Below are positions 8,874-16,089 of a DNA stretch of 64,000 bases, piece after piece. The stretch lies in NCBI GenBank assembly GCA_934757855.1, contig CAKVLR010000001.1, positions 248,001 through 312,000 of the forward strand, in the 5' to 3' direction. Positions within the stretch are counted from its first letter, which is position 1. Each line of letters starts with the position of its first letter. A program made the position numbers and the translations under genes. This DNA comes from an uncultured Clostridia bacterium. GTDB taxonomy: Bacteria > Bacillota > Clostridia > Christensenellales > UBA1242. The notes under the pieces are model-generated. The model saw only the letters and a list, made by a program, of their open reading frames with translations, searched no databases and was not told the origin of the DNA.

Positions 8874-10845
8874 ATAATATTTCACTAGTGTTATTTGTTT
8901 CATTATTTATTAATTCACTATTGGTTATAGGCTTAAAGCTTGCTATTACTACTTTCCCCTTTATCAATTCATAAGGAATATTATCACTCATTTTATAAGA
9001 AGATAAATCAACGCCTTCGGCAATCCATCCAATAAAGTTATACCCTGTAAAAGGTACAGCACTAAGATGAATAGTGCTAATATCTTCACTTGTATTATAA
9101 CCAATAACTCTTGCCTCACCTCCATCAGTAGCAGATATAGCCATTCCTTCAATACTAGCACCACTAATAGGAGGGGTTTTATAAACAGGAGCAGTAGAAG
9201 TTACTAATGTAATACTCATGTTGCTTACACCATATAGATATTCAAACTGAAATACTATTGCATTGTCTGTATCATTTACAGAATAAAATTTTCTATATGC
9301 TTTACCAGCACCATAAATTTCAGCATGGTAGTACTCGACCATAAAACTTTTACCATCTAGAATAAATGAAGTCACATAATAATCACTCATAGGCTGAACT
9401 ACAATATATAAGTTTTGTTCATATTGTGATTTTGAAATAGTAGCTTTTGTTTCATCATTTAAGGTAACTACTATTTGAGGTTTTTCTTTAAAATAAGCCA
9501 TATATGAAATACTTTTTAAAAGGGTAACGGCCATTGTTGCATCATAATATATCGTCCCATCGCTATCTTGCCAATAATCAAAATCGTATCCCGAATAAGG
9601 AGTTGCTTTTATTGTTATTGTTGAACCTTTATCAAAAGAACCACCACCGGTGACCGTGCCATAAGTAGAATTATTGGTGTTTAGAGTTATCGTATATAAT
9701 TCCTTAAAATAAACCTTAAGTGTACTGTCTTTCGAAATAGTAAATGTCAGAGGATTTGATGTCACCTTTGCTCCATTAAGTATCCAATAGTCAAAAGCAT
9801 AACCATTATTTGGTGAAGCCGTAATTGTCACAGATGCATTTTTAACATACTCCGTACTCGCCCCAACAATACTACCAGAACCTTGTACCACAGAATATGT
9901 CAACCGATATCCATCGAAAGTCCATTGTGCATACGCCGTGGCATCTCCCCAATTCCATACAGTATTAGTATCTATATAAGTCCCATCGATTGCCCAACCT
10001 GTAAAAGAATAAAGAGACATTGTAGGATCCGGCGGAAATGTATAAGTTCCCATTGTACTACTTATTGTTTTACCAAGAGTCACTGGAATAGTATTTGTAC
10101 TTCCCGTTCCAGTTCCGCCATTAAAATTGAATGACAAGGTCCAATCTCCTCCAGTCATATTGCTTGCAGAAATGTCAGAAGAAGATTGAACATCAATAAC
10201 CAAAACATAATAAGCCGTTTTTCCATTCGTATAAGCAGAAGCTTTAATGCTATTATTGCCCCCAGTAAATATATTTCCATCTCTTGAAAATGTCATATAT
10301 TTTGATGAAGCCGATGACGCAACCGCTTTGCTATAAGCTGAATCAATGGATTCATCAGAATAACCATAGTAAACATTTGCCCCAAAACTCTTTTTTGATG
10401 AATTCCAAATATAACCTTCTTTAGGCACTAATTGAAAAGTATTAGTGAAATATGCATATAAATGATCGTATTCATAGTATTCCAAAAAGTTACCTTTACC
10501 ATCGTACACTTCTCCTTGCAAATCTTCGTCAAGACGAACATTTATAGTAACGGCTGGTGTAGTAACTTCTTTTAATAATGCATTATTGTACTTGATATAT
10601 GTGCGTGCTTTCCAATAATAATAACCTCTCTCATATCCTTCTCCATTGTACTCATTACTTGAATCGGAAGAAAGGTAATAAGATTTTGATACATCTTTAT
10701 AGCCAGAGTAAACTGTTGCAGCCTCTACACTAGAATTTGATGCATGATATTTTAGCACCAAATAAGCGCCCCCACCTAGGAAAATGACAATTAAAAAAAT
10801 TAAACTTACCATAATTGAAAGCGTATAATTTTTACTTTTTTGCAT
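8872..10845 (-). CDS. Secreted or membrane-anchored surface protein with InlB-type repeats
   Basis: 657 residues. Short basic N-terminus then a hydrophobic helix (~10-32, MVSLIFLIVIFLGGGAYLV), no lipobox, so a signal peptide or uncleaved anchor. Around residues 230-305 is an InlB B-repeat (Listeria-Bacteroides, Flg_new) with SFNFNGGTG and FTGWAIDG. Two divergent InlB-type repeats follow (GYAFDYWILNG, GYDFDYWQDSDG, each ending in AYFK or VYFK). A final domain near 560-640 contains the same GYNFIGW signature. No LPxTG motif. The last ~200 residues resemble the C-terminus of the protein at 16090. The 296 bases upstream to 11141 are very AT-rich and show no gene. Likely adhesion or envelope role (inference). 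Confidence 0.8.
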   Translation of the reverse strand: MQKSKNYTLSIMVSLIFLIVIFLGGGAYLVLKYHASNSSVEAATVYSGYKDVSKSYYLSSDSSNEYNGEGYERGYYYWKARTYIKYNNALLKEVTTPAVTINVRLDEDLQGEVYDGKGNFLEYYEYDHLYAYFTNTFQLVPKEGYIWNSSKKSFGANVYYGYSDESIDSAYSKAVASSASSKYMTFSRDGNIFTGGNNSIKASAYTNGKTAYYVLVIDVQSSSDISASNMTGGDWTLSFNFNGGTGTGSTNTIPVTLGKTISSTMGTYTFPPDPTMSLYSFTGWAIDGTYIDTNTVWNWGDATAYAQWTFDGYRLTYSVVQGSGSIVGASTEYVKNASVTITASPNNGYAFDYWILNGAKVTSNPLTFTISKDSTLKVYFKELYTITLNTNNSTYGTVTGGGSFDKGSTITIKATPYSGYDFDYWQDSDGTIYYDATMAVTLLKSISYMAYFKEKPQIVVTLNDETKATISKSQYEQNLYIVVQPMSDYYVTSFILDGKSFMVEYYHAEIYGAGKAYRKFYSVNDTDNAIVFQFEYLYGVSNMSITLVTSTAPVYKTPPISGASIEGMAISATDGGEARVIGYNTSEDISTIHLSAVPFTGYNFIGWIAEGVDLSSYKMSDNIPYELIKGKVVIASFKPITNSELINNETNNTSEIL

Positions 10846-11141
10846 ATACTCCTCCTACTTTTGTGAAAATGTTTAAATGTTTGTATAAATATAACATTAT
10901 ATTTACATCAAAAGAAAAAACATTAACACAACTTTTTCGTAATCATTTTACTATATTTTGTGCAAAATTCCAAACAAAATGAGTCATATTTTGTAAAATT
11001 AGTAAAAATTTTTTAATTCTTTATATTTTAAAATATTATTTTACAGTTTTTACAATAATTATAGATAACTGCGTTTAATTTATTATTTCGTTTTTATCTT
11101 ATGTATTGATTTTATTTAAATAAATTTAACAAATACCTTCG

Positions 11142-11924
11142 TTACTCAAACACAAAAGCGTTGTCTTTGGCAGAAAAAATAGCGTTCCAGTTTGAGCAAC
11201 ATTCGCGCAAAATTGCAAATGGTGTGCTTGCCATAGTTGTGGCATAATCGGTTGATTTTCCAAACATTGATAGTAATTTCTCAACGGCATAGGTGTTATC
11301 TTCGCCTATCAATCTATTTACTTGTAATGAAGCGCTCAAAACGGCTGAGTTTTGCGGTTGCACTAGGCTATAAGTTGCTGAAAGCGTAATATAAATCGTT
11401 TCTGGTAATTTTTGCGCGCTAAACCCAAAAGCAAGGGCTGAATTTGATAAATTTATCTGCAAAACAGCCACGAAATCGACTTCATTTTCAGCAGTACGAG
11501 TGCTTAGTTCAAGACTAATAACTTTTATAAAAGTACTCGCAGTGTTTGCGTTATAAATGGTATTACTCAAAGTATAATTTGCCAAAACCGCCAAATCATA
11601 ATTGTTTAGCACAAGACTACTTTGCACCCTTGTGTTGCTTGAATAAAATGCAATCGTATTTAATTGGTTATCTACGATTAAAGACTCGGTAATGTTTGTC
11701 ATTTTGGAGTTTATTTTTGCATTAAAATTATCCACGCGCGTATCCGTAATTTTGTCGCTAAACATTGTATATTCGCGCTCCAAAACCTCGATTAAGCGCG
11801 TATCTTGCTCAGTTTTTAACGCATTGGACAATATCAAAAATGTTGTGACACCCACTAATACCAAAATCAAAATTGCAAGCAACCCAGACTTGATACAGCC
11901 TTTTTTCTTGTCTTTATTTTTCAT
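11142..11924 (-). CDS. Membrane-anchored extracytoplasmic protein, unknown function
   Basis: 260 residues. A lysine-rich start (MKNKDKKKGCIKSG) is followed by one hydrophobic helix (~15-34) and a ~220-residue domain outside the membrane with a repeated beta-strand pattern and a heptad-like segment just after the helix. I do not recognise the domain. Near the C-terminus are two adjacent cysteines (RECCSNW). RBS AGAGG lies before the ATG, nine bases after the stop of the small membrane protein gene, so the two form an operon. Topology is visible from the sequence; any function would be guesswork. Confidence 0.75.
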   Translation of the reverse strand: MKNKDKKKGCIKSGLLAILILVLVGVTTFLILSNALKTEQDTRLIEVLEREYTMFSDKITDTRVDNFNAKINSKMTNITESLIVDNQLNTIAFYSSNTRVQSSLVLNNYDLAVLANYTLSNTIYNANTASTFIKVISLELSTRTAENEVDFVAVLQINLSNSALAFGFSAQKLPETIYITLSATYSLVQPQNSAVLSASLQVNRLIGEDNTYAVEKLLSMFGKSTDYATTMASTPFAILRECCSNWNAIFSAKDNAFVFE

Positions 11925-11933
11925 TTATGCCTC

Positions 11934-12083
11934 TTATAAGAAAAATTTTGCCATACCCAGCATTGTGGTTGTGTCTGTATCAGGGACCTGCTTCCTAAAA
12001 TACACAAAATACACCACCACGCCGATAATAGCAAGTGGCAAAATGAATTTTAAACAAAATTTAATCAATGCAATCAAACACAT
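11934..12083 (-). CDS. 49-residue single-span membrane protein
   Basis: Begins MCLIALIKFCLKFILPLAII and continues GVVVYFVYFRK before a polar, acidic tail ending GMAKFFL. One transmembrane helix (~11-29) with a positive residue pair after it. A good RBS (AAAGGAGTA) lies six bases before the ATG and the gene is nine bases upstream of the 260-residue membrane-anchored protein, which argues that it is translated. It may be a partner of that protein (inference). Not a known family to me. Confidence 0.65.
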   Translation of the reverse strand: MCLIALIKFCLKFILPLAIIGVVVYFVYFRKQVPDTDTTTMLGMAKFFL

Positions 12084-12228
12084 AGGCTACTCCTTTTAGA
12101 TTAATTATACTAAAATTCAACCCAAAAAACAAGCAATAGCAGAAAATTTGATAAAAAGTTAAAATAAAAAGGAACATTTTTTATTATATAATGATACTTG
12201 CCACACTTGCCTTCACTGCAAACAAAAA

Positions 12229-12252
12229 GAAAAGCCCATAAGGGCTTTTCTC
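12229..12252 (-). terminator. Terminator after tRNA-Arg
   Basis: Minus strand: AGAAAAGCCC, four-base loop, GGGCTTTTCT, followed by a T-run. It lies ten bases past the CCA end of the tRNA. Confidence 0.8.
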
Positions 12253-12261
12253 TCTGTTTGC

Positions 12262-12338
12262 TGGTGCGCCCATAGGGATTTGAACCCCAAACCTTTCGGT
12301 CCGTAGCCGAATGCTCTATCCAGTTGAGCTATGAGCGC
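12262..12338 (-). tRNA. tRNA-Arg (anticodon ACG)
   Basis: 77 bases with encoded CCA. Acceptor stem GCGCTCA pairs with TGGGCGC (one G-U), D-arm TAGCTCAACTGGATAGAGC, anticodon stem TTCGG/CCGAA with loop CTACGGA giving ACG, T-loop GGTTCAAATCC. Reads CGN codons; A34 would need TadA deamination. Confidence 0.95.
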
Positions 12339-12507
12339 AAATTTGTATTAACTAACAGCACTTTTTCAAAAGTACTTTATTAGTATAATACAATTTAATT
12401 TAAAAGTCAATAAAAATTTTGCAAATTGCTAAAAAATTTTAACAAACATACAAAATACTGCAAATTCATATAACTCAGTTTAATTGCTACATATTTTTCC
12501 TTAAAAA

Positions 12508-13980
12508 TTACATATTTTTCAATCGAGAAATGGCGGAATTGATGCGCGCAATGCTTGTTTCTTTACCAAGTAAATACATCATTTCGCCCATTCCTCCAGG
12601 GGTAACCACATTTGCAGAAACGGCGATACGCGGAGCCCACATTACAGCACCCAATTTCATTTCGTGGGCGGTGGCGTAGTTTGTAGCGATTTCATTTAAA
12701 ATTTCAGGTTGCCAGTCCTCGACCCTCTCAAATTCGGGCAACAAATCTTGCAAAACTTGCAAAGAAATTTCTTGTGTCAATTTATTCTTTTTGTTTTCAA
12801 AAAGGCTTAAATCAAAATCGTAGTAATTGTCCAAAAATGCAAACAATTCTGGAATTTCAGCAAAAGTGCTAATTCTGCTTTGCGCTAGATTAGAGGTAAA
12901 TTTCCACTTATCTTGCACGCATTTTGGCGCAGTTGTGATAAATTTTTGTGACAGACTCACAAATTCCTCGTGGCTCAATTCCTTTATGTAGTGGCTGTTC
13001 ATCCACGCTAATTTTTTGTAGTCAAAAATTGAGTCAGTCTTTAAAATTCCGTCAGCGGTGAAAAGGCTGATTAATTCTTGTAATGAATAAATTTCTTGTT
13101 CTTGCTTTGGACTCCAACCGAGTAAAACTATATAATTTATAATTGCTTGCGGAAGGTAGCCCTGCTCCACCAGATTTGCAAAAGACACAGCGCCGTGTCG
13201 TTTTGAAAGTTTGGACACACTGCCGTCAGGGTTTTGGCCCATAATGACCGCCACATGCATAACCTTTGGCGACTCCCAGCCAAAAGCATCATAAAGCAAC
13301 TGATATTTAGGCGTAGAAGATATATATTCTTTCCCACGAATAATGTGTGTAATTTCCATTAAATGGTCATCAATTACATTCGCAAAATTGTATGTAGGCA
13401 AGCCATCACTTTTGATTAGCACTTGGTCATCAAGCGTATTTGAATCAATCGAAATATCGCCATAAACCTCATCGTGAAAAGTGATAGTTTGGTCTTTTGG
13501 CATTTTCTGTCTAATAACAAAACTTTCAGTTTTTAACTTTTTTGCGACTTCTTCTTTGCTCAAATTGCAACAATCGCAGTGGTGACCATAAGTTTGTTCT
13601 GCTGGCATTTCATCATCATTTTCGCTAGTGTCATCGCTATCTTTTTTGCAAAAACAGTAATACGCTACGCCCTTTTCAAGCAAAATTTGAGCATATTTTT
13701 GGTAAATTTCCTTGCGCTCGCTTTGCTTGTATGGACCGTAATTACCGCCTATATCAGGACCCTCATCATAGGTAAGCCCAGTTTGCTTCAATGTTTCAAA
13801 AATAACATCGGTTGCGCCCTCAACAAAGCGTTTTTGGTCGGTATCCTCAATACGCAAGATAAATTTGCCATTGTAGTGCCTTGCGAATAAATACGCAAAA
13901 AGCGCCGTACGCAAATTACCCACATGCATATACCCTGTTGGGCTAGGAGCAAACCTAGTCCTGACTTGTTTTTGTTCCAT
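12508..13980 (-). CDS. gltX: Glutamyl-tRNA synthetase
   Basis: 490 residues, full length for bacterial GltX, a cytoplasmic class I aminoacyl-tRNA synthetase charging tRNA-Glu (and tRNA-Gln where an amidotransferase pathway is used). The HIGH-type motif is PSPTGYMHVGN near residue 12; the KMSKS-type motif is KLSKRHG near residue 262. Conserved RIEDTDQKRF and YKQSERKEIY segments are present. Cysteines in CFCKKD and HHCDCCN around residues 108-137 could hold zinc, as in some GluRS proteins. An independent promoter precedes it; there is no T-box leader in the short upstream region. Confidence 0.97.
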   Translation of the reverse strand: MEQKQVRTRFAPSPTGYMHVGNLRTALFAYLFARHYNGKFILRIEDTDQKRFVEGATDVIFETLKQTGLTYDEGPDIGGNYGPYKQSERKEIYQKYAQILLEKGVAYYCFCKKDSDDTSENDDEMPAEQTYGHHCDCCNLSKEEVAKKLKTESFVIRQKMPKDQTITFHDEVYGDISIDSNTLDDQVLIKSDGLPTYNFANVIDDHLMEITHIIRGKEYISSTPKYQLLYDAFGWESPKVMHVAVIMGQNPDGSVSKLSKRHGAVSFANLVEQGYLPQAIINYIVLLGWSPKQEQEIYSLQELISLFTADGILKTDSIFDYKKLAWMNSHYIKELSHEEFVSLSQKFITTAPKCVQDKWKFTSNLAQSRISTFAEIPELFAFLDNYYDFDLSLFENKKNKLTQEISLQVLQDLLPEFERVEDWQPEILNEIATNYATAHEMKLGAVMWAPRIAVSANVVTPGGMGEMMYLLGKETSIARINSAISRLKNM

Positions 13981-14016
13981 TGATTTTACTTCCTCATAAA
14001 TTTATTGATAAGTTAA

Positions 14017-14045
14017 ATTATAAGTTAAATTATATGAAAAGTCAA
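14017..14045 (-). promoter_or_regulatory. Sigma-A-type promoter for gltX
   Basis: Minus strand TTGACT, 17 bases, TATAAT, about 37 bases before the gltX start, with GAGG as RBS. Confidence 0.75.
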
Positions 14046-14114
14046 GACAAAACGGTAGGCTTTTCAAATTAGTGTAAAGTTTTTATAAATTTGCAAAAAA
14101 ATATATAAAAATTA

Positions 14115-14143
14115 TTGACTTTTTGGGCGCGATACTGTATATA
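14115..14143 (+). promoter_or_regulatory. Promoter of the GntR-controlled ABC operon
   Basis: TTGACT, 17 bases, TATATA. The -10 hexamer lies inside the left half of the adjacent palindromic operator, so a bound repressor would occlude RNA polymerase. Confidence 0.75.
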
Positions 14144-14158
14144 TTGTATATATACAGT
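14134..14158. promoter_or_regulatory. Palindromic operator for the YtrA/PmtR-type repressor
   Basis: Perfect 10-base arms ACTGTATATA and TATATACAGT separated by TTGTA. It overlaps the -10 and start region of the operon that ends with a GntR gene. YtrA-subfamily regulators usually bind such TGTA/TACA palindromes at their own operon. Autoregulation is inference from position and symmetry. Confidence 0.75.
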
Positions 14159-14175
14159 TTATAAAGGAGTAAAAA

Positions 14176-15030
14176 ATGTTAAAAGTAACAAATCTATGCA
14201 AGACTTACCCTACTTTTTACCTCGATAATGTGACTTTTGAATTACCAAAAGGCTATATTATGGGTTTTTTAGGCACGAATGGCGCGGGCAAAACGACTAC
14301 GCTCAAAAGTATGCTAAATATCGTTCACCCAGATAGCGGAACAGTGGAAATTTTGGGCAAAAATATGCAAAATAACGAACTCGAAATAAAGCAAAACACA
14401 GGTTTTATGTTGGGGTCTTTTGAGTACTTTCCAAAGGCAACACTAAGCGATATAACCAAAGTTTATAGCAATTTTTACACAAATTGGAATGAAAGCAAAT
14501 ATCGCGAATACTTAAAGCGTTTCGACCTTAACGAAACGAAAAAAGTCACCGAACTTTCAGCGGGTATGAAGGTAAAATATGGGCTAGCACTCGCCTTGTC
14601 GCACGGCGCAAAATTGCTTATTTTAGATGAGCCGACCAGCGGACTAGACCCTATCGCGCGCGATGATTTGCTTGATTTGTTTCGTGAAATTATTGAAGAC
14701 GGCGAAACAAGTATTTTATTTTCTACGCACATCACCTCAGACCTAGACAAGTGCGCCGATTTTATTTTGATGATTAAAAAAGGCAAAATTATAGCCAACG
14801 ACACCAAAGATAATTTGATAGACAACTATGCGTTAATTTCTGGCAAAAAAGCAGATTTAACGGAAGAACTATGCACAAAAATGGTAGGCTATAAAAAGCA
14901 TAATCTCAATTTTAAGGGCTTAATTGCGCGTGAAAACTTGCCCAAAACTAGTGATTTAGTGGTAGAAAAGCCAAATTTAGAGGATATTATGGTTTATTTC
15001 AATTTGGAGGCGGAAAATGAACACAATTAA
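14176..15030 (+). CDS. ABC transporter ATP-binding protein (YtrB/PmtA-like)
   Basis: 284 residues. Walker A GTNGAGKTTT near residue 34, signature LSAGMKVKYGLALAL near 128, Walker B LLILDEPTSGLDP, and the switch histidine in FSTHITSDL. The C-terminal ~60 residues are the usual extension of ABC-2 exporters. Walker A and Walker B are intact, so it should hydrolyse ATP. It starts with AAAGGAG five bases before the ATG and overlaps the permease gene by 14 bases. With the permease and GntR gene it forms a three-gene unit like ytr/pmt systems, which export peptides or respond to cell-wall-active compounds; the substrate here is unknown. Confidence 0.9.
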   Translation: MLKVTNLCKTYPTFYLDNVTFELPKGYIMGFLGTNGAGKTTTLKSMLNIVHPDSGTVEILGKNMQNNELEIKQNTGFMLGSFEYFPKATLSDITKVYSNFYTNWNESKYREYLKRFDLNETKKVTELSAGMKVKYGLALALSHGAKLLILDEPTSGLDPIARDDLLDLFREIIEDGETSILFSTHITSDLDKCADFILMIKKGKIIANDTKDNLIDNYALISGKKADLTEELCTKMVGYKKHNLNFKGLIARENLPKTSDLVVEKPNLEDIMVYFNLEAENEHN

Positions 15031-15676
15031 AAATCTTTGCAAAAAAGAATGGCATTTATCGCTAAAAAATGCTATATTTATCTATGTATATGCACTGTTG
15101 GGGGTTTTGCTACTCGCACCGAACTACCCATACTGCACGGCATTTATGTACTGTGTAATCGGTATTGCAGTGTTGTTTGGCAACTACAAAGGCAACAAAG
15201 ACCTTGAATTTACCGCAATACTCCCCGTAAAAAGAACGGACATAGTCAAGAGCAAGTTTATAGCAATTTTATTTATTGAACTAATACAAATTTTGATTGC
15301 AATTCCGTTTGCATTGTTATCTGCGTTTATAGTCAACACTAATGGCAATCTAGTTGGAACCGATGCAAATTTCACCTTGTTTGCGTTCGCGTTTATCGAA
15401 TATAGCGTGTTTAATATCATATTTTTACCGCTATTTTTCAAGACAGGCTACAAAGTCGGCAAACCTGCTTTTTGGGCAATACTTGCGTATGTGGTGACTA
15501 CCATCGCGCTTGAATTTGTAGTGGCTTTTGTGCCTAGCCTAAACACAATCTTTGATGGATATGCGCACTTAGGTTATCAAGCAATTTTGTTAGTTGTGGG
15601 TGTTGCATTGTTTGTGCTTAGCACATATCTTGCCTTTAAAGTGTCGGTAAAAAATTTTGAAAAGGTTAATTTATAG
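15017..15676 (+). CDS. ABC-2 type permease (PmtB-like)
   Basis: 219 residues, about six hydrophobic helices, matching the short ABC2_membrane_5 permeases of the phenol-soluble-modulin exporter group. Characteristic features: an N-terminal KKEW segment before the first helix, and an ILPVKRTDIVKSKF loop (about residues 69-82), the coupling region that typically reads LPVKR..IVxAK in this family. The start ATG follows GGAGG inside the ATPase gene. The stop TAG overlaps the GTG of the regulator gene (TAGTG). Forms the membrane pore with the upstream ATPase. Confidence 0.85.
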   Translation: MNTIKNLCKKEWHLSLKNAIFIYVYALLGVLLLAPNYPYCTAFMYCVIGIAVLFGNYKGNKDLEFTAILPVKRTDIVKSKFIAILFIELIQILIAIPFALLSAFIVNTNGNLVGTDANFTLFAFAFIEYSVFNIIFLPLFFKTGYKVGKPAFWAILAYVVTTIALEFVVAFVPSLNTIFDGYAHLGYQAILLVVGVALFVLSTYLAFKVSVKNFEKVNL

Positions 15677-16038
15677 TGGACATTATAATCAACAACTCTA
15701 TTGAAACGCCTATTTATCGGCAAATTTATGAGCAAATTGTGGCACAAATTCTCAATGGCACGCTGTTGGCAGACTATTGCTTGCCCTCTATTCGTGCGAT
15801 TGCGCGCGATTTGGAAATTAGCGTAATCACCGTTAAAAATGCGTACGAAATGCTAGAACAAGACAACTTTATCTATACCGTTGCAGGAAAAGGCTGTTTT
15901 GTGTCCGCTATCGCAACAACAGAATTGCAGGACAAAAAAAATTGCCTTATTCGCGAAAAGGCGGAGGAAATTTTGGAGTTTTGCGCACAGTTCGGCGTAG
16001 ATAAAAACAAAATTATAGAAGAATTGAAAAAATCCTAA
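15676..16038 (+). CDS. GntR-family repressor, YtrA subfamily
   Basis: 120 residues, typical of the short YtrA group: a winged helix-turn-helix (PIYRQIYEQIVAQI; LPSIRAIARDLEI; ITVKNAYEMLEQDNFI; GKGCFVS) and a short C-terminal helix for dimerisation, no large ligand domain. Start is GTG overlapping the permease stop by one base, so translation is coupled. Predicted to bind the palindrome at 14134 and repress its own operon. The gene order here is transporter first, regulator last, the reverse of the common regulator-first order. Confidence 0.9.
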   Translation: MDIIINNSIETPIYRQIYEQIVAQILNGTLLADYCLPSIRAIARDLEISVITVKNAYEMLEQDNFIYTVAGKGCFVSAIATTELQDKKNCLIREKAEEILEFCAQFGVDKNKIIEELKKS

Positions 16039-16058
16039 ATTTTTAAAAAATTAAGCAA

Positions 16059-16084
16059 AAAGAATGACGCTTGTCATTCTTTCT
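16059..16084. terminator. Bidirectional terminator
   Basis: AAAGAATGAC, loop GCTT, GTCATTCTTT with flanking A- and T-rich runs, between the convergent GntR gene and the surface-protein gene. Confidence 0.85.
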
Positions 16085-16089
16085 TTTGT

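Noticed and set aside
12340..12507. T-box or other riboswitch for gltX
   Set aside because: This region is downstream of gltX, and the short upstream leader has no T-box or specifier structure.
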